NCBI GenBank assembly: GCA_025963425.1
Contig: JAOPUQ010000356.1
Span: 1-18,489 of the forward strand
Length of the DNA: 18,489 bases
From: Modestobacter sp.
Lineage (GTDB): Bacteria; Actinomycetota; Actinomycetes; Mycobacteriales; Geodermatophilaceae
Reading direction: 5' to 3'
The notes under the pieces were generated by a model. That model did no database searches. It had not been told where the DNA came from and was given only the letters and a program-made list of their open reading frames with translations. Numbering within the stretch: the first letter of the stretch is position 1; each line of letters opens with the position of its first letter. The position numbers and the translations under genes are program-made. This document shows, piece by piece, positions 13,659 through 18,489 of the stretch.

Positions 13659-13676
13659 CCGGTCCGATCGGACCGG
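13659..13676. promoter_or_regulatory. Perfect 18-bp palindrome upstream of the chaplin-like gene
   Basis: CCGGTCCGATCGGACCGG is self-complementary over 18 bases with no loop. It lies 35-52 bases upstream of the ATG at 13624 and downstream of the repeat-protein stop at 13717. A loopless perfect palindrome is better explained as a dimeric protein-binding site than as a terminator stem. Confidence 0.5.
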
Positions 13677-13689
13677 GCGGGGGTGCCGC

Positions 13690-13706
13690 GCCAGCTCCGG
13701 GCTGGC
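13690..13706 (-). terminator. Short hairpin after the Ala/Pro/Val repeat protein
   Basis: GCCAGC-TCCGG-GCTGGC, a 6-bp stem, begins 10 bases after the stop of the gene at 13717. It is modest in strength. Confidence 0.4.
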
Positions 13707-13716
13707 CGCGGCCGCC

Positions 13717-14523
13717 TCAGTCGGGCGAGGAGGAGGGGTCGGACGCGCGGTTGCCCGCGGCGTCGCGGGCGTCGTCGGCTACGGCGGCGAGGGCCGCGGT
13801 GCCGGAGAGGACGGTGGCCGAGAGGTCGGCCGGCGTCTGGTCGGACGCGGACGGGCCGGTCGGCCCGGTCGATGCCGGCACGCCCGTGGTCCCGGCCGGC
13901 AGCGGGGCCGGCACGGGTGCGGGAACGGCCGGAGCACCCACCGGGACGGCGGCGGGGGTCGCCTCGGAGCTGCCGGCGTCGGCCGGCTGGGCGACCGGGC
14001 CCGTCGTTGCCGCGGGAGAGGCCGGGGCGGCGGTCGTCAGCGCGGTGGGCTCCGGAGCGGCGGCGTCCAGTACGGGGCCGGCGGGCTCGAGCCCGGCCTG
14101 GGCCGAGGCGACGGGGCCCAGGACGTCGGCCACCGGGTCCAGGACGTCGACGACCGGGGGGAGCACGGACTCGAGTGCCGGCGCGGCGACCTGCAGGACG
14201 GGCGTCACGACCGGTGCAGCGGCCGCGACGACGGGCTCGAGGGCCGGTGCGGCAGCCTGGACGACGGGTGCGACGACCGGGGAGGCGAGCGGCGCGGCTG
14301 TCCGGAGGACCGGCTGCGTCAGATCGGCCACCGGCGCGACGAGGTCATCGGTCAGCCTGGCCAGCGAGCTGAGCGGACCGGCCGGTGCCACCTCGTCGGC
14401 GGAGGCGGGCGCGGTGGCCGATCCGAGCAGCCACAACCCGGTGCCGACGCCGGCGAGGAGCAGGGCGCGGCCGGCGGACCGGGGGAGTCGGGCGCGGCGG
14501 GAGGCAGGTCCGTACTCGGACAT
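13717..14523 (-). CDS. Secreted Ala/Pro/Val-rich repeat protein
   Basis: This is a 268-aa protein with a signal peptide (basic SRRARLPRSAGRA, hydrophobic LLLAGVGTGLWLLGSA, then ASA before DEV), so it is exported. The mature part is almost wholly Ala, Pro, Val and Leu. A clear 22-residue tandem pair reads PVVAPVVQAAAPALEPVV followed by four Ala, then PVVTPVLQVAAPALESVLPP plus VV. A looser VLDPVADVLGPV continues it. The C-terminal half is Pro/Thr/Ser/Ala-rich and hydrophilic, with no sorting motif or transmembrane anchor. The ATG at 14523 has GGAGGAGG upstream. It sits 92 bases upstream of the LAYTG-anchored chaplin-like gene on the same strand, so both may contribute to the cell surface. I do not recognise a named family. 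Confidence 0.75.
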   Translation of the reverse strand: MSEYGPASRRARLPRSAGRALLLAGVGTGLWLLGSATAPASADEVAPAGPLSSLARLTDDLVAPVADLTQPVLRTAAPLASPVVAPVVQAAAPALEPVVAAAAPVVTPVLQVAAPALESVLPPVVDVLDPVADVLGPVASAQAGLEPAGPVLDAAAPEPTALTTAAPASPAATTGPVAQPADAGSSEATPAAVPVGAPAVPAPVPAPLPAGTTGVPASTGPTGPSASDQTPADLSATVLSGTAALAAVADDARDAAGNRASDPSSSPD

Positions 14524-14690
14524 CGCGCCTCCTCCACCAACGGTCACCGAGTGCTTACGTCCAGTGAACGTGCTGGTGGGGAGTTCGGCAGGCTCAACCG
14601 GGTCCCTGGATGGGGTGCACCTGCGGCCGATCCGGTGACCCTGCGTCAGCTGCTCGCCCGATCGGGGGGCTTCGGCCCGGATCAGGGCGC

Positions 14691-14869
14691 CTAGAGCCGC
14701 GGCCAGCTGGCGCAGAAGCGTTCCCGCCACAGCGCCAGCGTGTGTGCGTAGTGCGGGCGGTGCGCCGGTGGCCGATCCGGGCGTCGTAGGGCGCCGGGGT
14801 GGCGACCGGCATCCAGTCCGGGTCGCGCTGCGGTCCGTCGATTGCCGGGGCGCGGTCGAGCGGGGTCAC
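14691..14869 (-). pseudogene. Fused remnants of DUF1365 and cyclopropane-fatty-acid-synthase-like genes
   Basis: The first remnant starts with GTG overlapping the oxidoreductase stop as GTGA and runs about 35 codons, ending TPAPYDARIGHRR, which resembles the start of DUF1365 proteins. The frame then shifts and reads PHYAHTLALWRERFCASWPRL before TAG at 14693. That piece matches the style of the C-terminal region of class I SAM-dependent cyclopropane-fatty-acid synthase proteins (HYxxTLxxWRxRF). The middle of both genes is gone: roughly 200 codons of DUF1365 and most of the synthase. In actinomycetes a FAD oxidoreductase, DUF1365 and CFA synthase gene commonly follow each other in this order, which is what remains here. 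The CFA piece is secure; the DUF1365 call is weaker. Confidence 0.6.
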
Positions 14870-15996
14870 CAGCCGGACCCGAGCGACTGGGCCGCCCGGA
14901 CGCCGGAGGCGCAGCCGTCCTCGTGGAAGCCGCAGCGGGTGCTCGTAGGTCATCCGGCGCAGCACGGTGTCCGGGTCGACCCGGTCGTCGCCGTCGAGCG
15001 TCACCAGGTACTCGACCGGCTCGTCCAGGGCGTGCAGCCGGTTCATCCAGTAGCTGACCACCACGGCGTCCACGCCCTGGGTGCACGAGGTCACCCGGTA
15101 GTTCCACGAGCTCCGTGCCGCCGCGGCCGTGGGGAGCGGGGTGGCGTCGGTGTGCAGCACGGTCTCGTCGGTCGAGTAGGTGAAGGCGCCGAGGGTGGCG
15201 CGCTCGCCGTCGGTGGGGTCGCCGAGCAGGCGGCCCTCTCCACGTAGCTGCGCGAACCGCCGGTCACGGGGCGCCACTGGGGCGACCCGCTGACGGTGAG
15301 CATCCCGTGGTTGTCCAGGAAGCGGAACAGGTAGACGGCGGGTACTGCAGCGACAGCCCCGCGGCCGAGGACCACACGCAGGAGACGACCGGGACGACGA
15401 ATGGCGCGACCACATCGTCGGAGTACCCGCCCAGGGCGAGGAATGCGCCCAGGCTGAGCCCGTCGAACTCGCTGACGCCACCCTCGCCCCGGCGGTGCTC
15501 GGGGCCGGAGAGCTCGAGCAGCCGCTTGACCTGCCGGTGGAAACGCGTGATCTCGACCAGCATGCGCAGGAAGCGCGGGTCGGCGGCCCGGCGCGGCTGG
15601 GCGAAGACCCCGGCCGGCCCGGTGTCTTCGGCGTACTCCAGGCCGCAGCCGTCGCAGGAGATGGACATCGACATCTCGGTGGGCTGGGTGCTGACCCCCG
15701 AGCTCGGCGAACAGCCCCAGCAGGTTCGGGCAGGTGCGCTCGTTGTGCACGATGAAGCCGGTGCCGATGGGGACGACCCGGTCGTCCGGGGTCGGCACGT
15801 CGTGGGTGTGCGCGTGCCCGCCCAGCCGGCTGTCGGTCTCGAACAACGTGACGTCGTGGGTCTTCTGCGCAGTTGCGCGGGGGTCAGCCCGGAGACGCCC
15901 GAGCCGGCGACCGCGGCGGTGGGGCGGGTGAGCGCGGCGGCGGTCACCGGCCGGCCCTGTCCCGGGACTCGGGAGCGCTCGGGACGGGCCGGACAT
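14866..15996 (-). pseudogene. FAD-dependent oxidoreductase (amine oxidase-like), multiply disrupted
   Basis: In order on the minus strand the pieces are: Rossmann N-terminus TAAVAGSGVSGL (frame from GTG at 15947); THDVTLFETDSRLGGHAHTH and FIVHNERTCPNLLGLFAELG in another frame; then TEMSMSISCDGCGLEYAE to VVPVVSCVWSSAAGLSLQYP; then YLFRFLDNHGMLTVSG to SYVER; then ERATLGAFTYSTDETVLHTD to TVLRRMTYEHP; and finally GFHEDGCASGVRAAQSLG before TGA at 14868. Frame changes fall near 15880, 15696 (an extra G in a G run), 15340 and 15240. Segments of about 60 and 35 residues are missing at 15240 and 14940. The ATG at 15996 with GAGGAG may be the former start. The intact protein is typically the first gene of a lipid-modification operon. 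Confidence 0.82.
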
Positions 15997-16012
15997 GGCG
16001 TTCTCCTCGCAG

Positions 16013-16053
16013 GACGCGGGCCCCCTGCTGGGCTCCGGGCAGGCGCCCGCGTC
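16013..16053 (-). terminator. Bulged hairpin terminator after the hydrolase
   Basis: GACGCGGGC (16013-16021) pairs with GCCCGCGTC (16045-16053), and inside it CCTGC pairs with GCAGG around a ten-base loop. It lies 17 bases past the hydrolase stop codon. Confidence 0.6.
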
Positions 16054-16069
16054 GGAGCTGAGCGGTCCG

Positions 16070-16768
16070 TTACAGCCTCACCGCCAGCCCTTCCGGCGTG
16101 GGCTGGTGCAGGGCATTCGCGACGTCGGGCCGCATCGGTTCGAGTCCGGCCCCGGCGAGGACGACGTCGCGGGTGAAGGTGTGCCACCGGTAGGACCGCC
16201 GGAGCATGCTGTGGCCGCCCTCGATCGTGAAACGCGCGACGCGGGCGCCGGACCGGCGGGCGCGGACGGCGAACTCCTGGGACAGCCGGGCGGGCACCCA
16301 GCGGTCGGCGCGACCGTGCAGGATCACCACCGTCTGGTCGCGCAGGTGCATGACCGGCTCGCCCGGCGGTGTCCAGGGGGCGAGAGCGCAGACGGCGGTG
16401 ACCTGGGGTTCGCCTCCGGCGCGCAGCACGGCCCGCCCGCCCATCGAGTGTCCGACCAGCACGATCGGCACGTCGGTGCCGGACTGCTCGCGGAGCCGGC
16501 CGATCGCCCAGCGGACGTCGGCGTAGGCGTCGGCGGCCTCACCGTTCCAGCCGGCGACCCGGTAGCGGATCAGCGCGGTGGCGATGCCCCGGTCGGCGGT
16601 GGTGTGGTGCACGAACTGCTCGAAGGCTCGCATCCGGACCAGGGAGAGGGCGCGTTCACGGGGCGGTTCCACGCTGGAGGCCGTGCCGCCGTGGCAGAAC
16701 AGGGCGATGCCGCGGGTCTCGCCGTTCGCGGGGCGTTGCTCGAGCACGGGGGTGGTCGTCGGGTCCAC
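16070..16768 (-). CDS. Alpha/beta hydrolase
   Basis: This is a 232-aa cytoplasmic hydrolase of the alpha/beta fold. The oxyanion strand reads IALFCHGGTA (21-30), the nucleophile elbow is GHSMGG with Ser108, Asp155 lies in HGRADRWVP and His186 in GGHSM; these are in the order and spacing of a Ser-Asp-His triad. The first 18 residues are short, with no signal peptide. It could be an esterase, lipase or acyl-peptide-type hydrolase; the substrate is unknown. The GTG at 16768 has GAAGGAC upstream; the frame is open much further upstream but without hydrolase-like content, so I reject longer starts. A 68-aa membrane protein lies just upstream on the same strand, 68 bases away. Confidence 0.87.
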   Translation of the reverse strand: MDPTTTPVLEQRPANGETRGIALFCHGGTASSVEPPRERALSLVRMRAFEQFVHHTTADRGIATALIRYRVAGWNGEAADAYADVRWAIGRLREQSGTDVPIVLVGHSMGGRAVLRAGGEPQVTAVCALAPWTPPGEPVMHLRDQTVVILHGRADRWVPARLSQEFAVRARRSGARVARFTIEGGHSMLRRSYRWHTFTRDVVLAGAGLEPMRPDVANALHQPTPEGLAVRL

Positions 16769-16836
16769 GTCGTCCTTCGGGTCGCGGTGTGCCGGTGCAT
16801 CCCGCGTTCGGGCGGCGGGGCGGATCTGGACGTCGG

Positions 16837-17043
16837 TCAGCGGCGGGAACCGCGCCCGCCGCGCAGTTTGGCACTCGCCCGGTCGCTGAAATCGACGGCC
16901 TTGAGCAGGCCGTTGCTCACCGAGGAGGGGCCGTTGCGGCGCTCGAGGGCCTGACCCACCCGGCGCAGCAGCCCGGTGGCGAGGGGGACCAGCACGGTGA
17001 GCAGGACCCAGGTGCGGAAACGGCGGGTGAGGAAGAGCCACAT
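16837..17043 (-). CDS. Small membrane protein, 68 aa
   Basis: This short protein opens MWLFLTRRFRTWVLLTVLVP, one probable transmembrane segment (about 10-27), then a basic, hydrophilic C-terminus with RRVGQALERRNGPSS and a Gly/Arg end (GGRGSRR). Its topology is probably N-terminus in the membrane and the positive tail in the cytoplasm. I do not recognise a family. The ATG at 17043 has AGGGACGG upstream. It lies upstream of the alpha/beta hydrolase and divergent from the Val/Glu-repeat gene at 17166, across 122 bases in which I see no convincing -10/-35 pair. Confidence 0.6.
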   Translation of the reverse strand: MWLFLTRRFRTWVLLTVLVPLATGLLRRVGQALERRNGPSSVSNGLLKAVDFSDRASAKLRGGRGSRR

Positions 17044-17165
17044 GCACCGTCCCTGCCCCGAACGGTGCGCGCCCAACCGAGGGGCGGGTGGGACGGGTGG
17101 GGTCTTCAGTCGAATCGGGTGAAGAACCGGTCACGGTCCTGTCGTGGGCCGCCGATGAGGGGTGC

Positions 17166-17750
17166 ATGACCACGATCGAAGGCATCACGGACACCGCAGC
17201 CGTGCAGGGCCTGAAGGCGGTGGAGGACACCGCCATGGCGACCCTCGTGGCGATCGAGCGCGCCTACGAGGCAGCCATGGCCCAGGTCGCCGACCTCGCC
17301 ACCAACCGCATGCGCGTCATGGCCCCCCGGGACGTCGACGTGCCGCGCCAGGTCGTCGCAGCCCCGCCGGCCCCGGTCGCCGAGGAGTGCACTGAGACCC
17401 CGGCCGGGGCCGAGGTCGTCGCGGAGGTCGAGGTCGTCGCGGAGGTCGAGGTCGAGGTCGTCGCCGACGTCGCCGCGGAGGTGGCCCCCGAGGTCGCCCC
17501 CGAGTCGCGGATGTCCCCGCTGGTCGAGGCCCTCCAGGCGCTGCAGGTCGTCCAGGCCCGCGACGAGGTCACCCCGGAGTCGCAGCCGACCCCGGTCACC
17601 GACGTCTTCCCGGTCGTCGACACTGCCGCCGAGGCGGAGTTCGCGCCGGTGGTCGAGGTCATCGAGCGCCCCCGCCTGGTCGACGCGGTGTGGATCGCCG
17701 GTCGTCACGCCGAGGCCAAGACCGACCAGATCCCCGTCCAGGCCGCCTGA
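17166..17750 (+). CDS. Val/Glu-repeat hypothetical protein, 194 aa
   Basis: No known family is evident. Residues 1-55 are predicted helical (MTTIEGITDTAAVQGLKAVE, then AMATLVAIERAYEAAMAQVA), and could form a coiled coil or phasin-like amphipathic helix. From about 84 a triplet-based acidic repeat runs EVVAEVEVVAEVEVEVV, DVAAEVAPEVAPES, the product of gaggtcgtcgcg and gaggtcgag repeats in the DNA at about 17411-17503. The rest (LVEALQALQVVQARDEVTPE onward) is acidic, ending VWIAGRHAEAKTDQIPVQAA. There are no signal peptide, membrane segment or catalytic motifs. I chose the ATG at 17166, with GAGGGG upstream. A strong hairpin 99 bases after the stop may terminate it. Confidence 0.7.
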   Translation: MTTIEGITDTAAVQGLKAVEDTAMATLVAIERAYEAAMAQVADLATNRMRVMAPRDVDVPRQVVAAPPAPVAEECTETPAGAEVVAEVEVVAEVEVEVVADVAAEVAPEVAPESRMSPLVEALQALQVVQARDEVTPESQPTPVTDVFPVVDTAAEAEFAPVVEVIERPRLVDAVWIAGRHAEAKTDQIPVQAA

Positions 17751-17849
17751 CCCGCAGGTCGGACCACCAGCACGACCGCACCACCCAGCACGACCCGGAC
17801 AGTGCGGGAGGGGTTCAACAGCGAGCCGACCACGTCCTGCTGGCCTCCT

Positions 17850-17878
17850 GACCCGCCGCCTCAGAAGGGCGGCGGGTC
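17850..17878. terminator. 11-bp-stem hairpin terminator
   Basis: GACCCGCCGCC (17850-17860) pairs perfectly with GGCGGCGGGTC (17868-17878) around a TCAGAAG loop. The loop contains the stop codon of the minus-strand relic at 17861. It serves the convergent ends of the repeat protein and that relic. Confidence 0.65.
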
Positions 17879-18299
17879 GTCGCCGTGGCCGCCGGCCGGT
17901 CCCGGTGGCCGGTCGGCCGTCGTCGACCCCGACGCCGCCACCTCGTCGACCGCCCACTCGCTGACCGTGGCCAGCACCGCGGGCCACGCGGCCCGCGTCC
18001 AGGCGGCCGCCGCGCCCACCTCGTCGTCCGGTCGGTCCAGCGACGACGGGCGGGACCCGGCGAAGGCGGCCAGCGCCCGCGCGCGCCGTGCCTCCTGCCG
18101 GCCCGATCTCGGCCTGGGAGCTGCGGAGCTCGGCCAGGTGGATGGTGCCGGCCTCGAAGGCGGTTCCCAGGGCCGCAAGCCCCGCCTCGGCCCTGGCGTG
18201 GATACGGATGCCGGCGAGGCGCGCGAAGGGCAGCCGTCTGATGACGACCCCCGACGCCGATCCCGGGAGAGGGAGGTCGGCGAGACGCTGTTCGAACAC
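17861..18299 (-). pseudogene. DUF222/HNH endonuclease-like (13E12-type) relic, internally deleted and frameshifted
   Basis: The GTG at 18299 has AGGAGCGCACAC upstream. It opens VFEQRLADLPLPGSASGVVI and continues RLPFARLAGIRIHARAEAGL to ELRSSQAEIG, the style of the N-terminal part of actinobacterial DUF222 proteins that carry a C-terminal HNH nuclease. At about 18102-18104 a G run (GGG, one too many) shifts the frame; the other frame continues RQEARRARALAAFAGSRPSS, DRPDDEVGAAA and VSEWAVDEVA. It then jumps to a Gly/Pro/Asp-rich end, GGHGDDPPPF, a typical end of such HNH proteins, so several hundred codons including the HNH are missing. This family is also known as the 13E12 repeat group in mycobacteria. 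The relic fits a decayed copy of a multi-copy element. Confidence 0.62.
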
Positions 18300-18345
18300 G
18301 TGTGCGCTCCTACTGAGCCGGCAGGCTGCGGACCAGCGAAACGGT

Positions 18346-18378
18346 GCCTGTGGACGAACTCGCGCGTCGTCCACAGGC
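18346..18378 (-). terminator. 12-bp-stem hairpin terminator after the dehydrogenase
   Basis: GCCTGTGGACGA (18346-18357) pairs perfectly with TCGTCCACAGGC (18367-18378) over a nine-base loop. It begins 19 bases past the stop of the minus-strand dehydrogenase at 18398. Confidence 0.7.
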
Positions 18379-18397
18379 GCCGTCCGACGCGAAGCGG

Positions 18398-18489
18398 TCA
18401 GTCCGGGTCGGGCGTCAGCCGGACGACCATCTTCCCGGTGTTCCCGCCGCGCAGCAGGTCCCGGAAGGCGTCCACCGCACCGTCCAGCC
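18398..18489 (-). CDS. C-terminus of a medium-chain dehydrogenase/reductase, rest outside window
   Basis: The last 29 codons and stop are visible: LDGAVDAFRDLLRGGNTGKM followed by VVRLTPDPD. The pattern of an amphipathic helix, then GNTGKMVVRL, is the usual C-terminal end of zinc-independent or NADP-dependent MDR proteins (quinone reductase or enoyl reductase type). Nothing more can be said of its substrate. Confidence 0.75.
   Translation of the reverse strand, partial: LDGAVDAFRDLLRGGNTGKMVVRLTPDPD

Noticed and set aside
15307..16176. Long plus-strand frame across the broken oxidoreductase
   Set aside because: It has no recognisable domain, while the minus strand carries many conserved oxidoreductase motifs in correct order.
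17411..17503. CRISPR-like or VNTR array
   Set aside because: Units are 9-12 bases without unique spacers and stay in the coding frame as Val/Glu/Ala codons; this is a coding repeat.
17106..18374. Long minus-strand frame spanning the repeat protein and the DUF222 relic
   Set aside because: Only its first part (to about 18110) matches a protein family; the remainder is the complement of the Val/Glu-repeat gene and has an artificial Asp/Leu/Arg-rich composition.
18346..18378. Pair of DnaA-box-like sequences (TCGTCCACA versus TTGTCCACA)
   Set aside because: Only two inverted copies with a mismatch, forming a perfect stem right after a stop codon; a terminator explains them better than an origin.

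Overview
The window is very GC-rich and densely coded, with GTG starts, short leaders and GC-only hairpin terminators without T-tracts. A class E sortase signal (LAYTG), a chaplin-like surface protein, a DUF222/HNH (13E12-type) remnant and the protein idiom all point to a high-GC actinomycete. The best guess is Geodermatophilaceae (Blastococcus, Modestobacter, Geodermatophilus); this is inference from sequence style, not a database match.

Left part (1-6129). A thiamine/pyrimidine ECF transporter operon on the minus strand (S component ykoE plus the start of its ATPase) is preceded by a clear TPP riboswitch. A FabG-like dehydrogenase on the plus strand converges on a second short-chain dehydrogenase; a 16-bp-stem hairpin lies inside the 3' coding end of the second gene. 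An unrecognised 173-aa protein follows. Next comes a compact electrophile-response-like locus: an ArsR-type repressor diverges from an Old Yellow Enzyme and a DJ-1/Hsp31-like protein, with TCGTA/TACGA half-sites between them.

Middle (6130-12600). This holds an NRAMP Mn/Fe transporter, a GNAT acetyltransferase, an Orn/Lys/Arg decarboxylase that is frameshifted and has lost its PLP lysine, a VOC-family protein, a 45-bp repeat present twice, and a PaaI-type thioesterase. The thioesterase diverges from an HxlR regulator across a 25-bp dyad. A second GNAT protein and a rhodanese follow.

Right part (12600-18489). Two secreted proteins sit together: one with chaplin-like Cys-Cys modules and a LAYTG sorting signal, and one made of Ala/Pro/Val repeats. 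Beyond them is a gene graveyard. A FAD-dependent oxidoreductase is broken by at least three frameshifts and two deletions, and fragments of DUF1365 and cyclopropane-fatty-acid-synthase-like genes trail it in the usual operon order. An alpha/beta hydrolase and a 68-aa membrane protein are intact, as is a Val/Glu-repeat protein. A DUF222/HNH relic and the 3' end of a medium-chain dehydrogenase close the window.

I see no CRISPR array, tRNA, rRNA, phage or intact transposon. The most unusual items are the catalytically dead, frameshifted decarboxylase, the chaplin-like surface pair, the decayed lipid-modification operon and the ArsR/OYE/DJ-1 locus.
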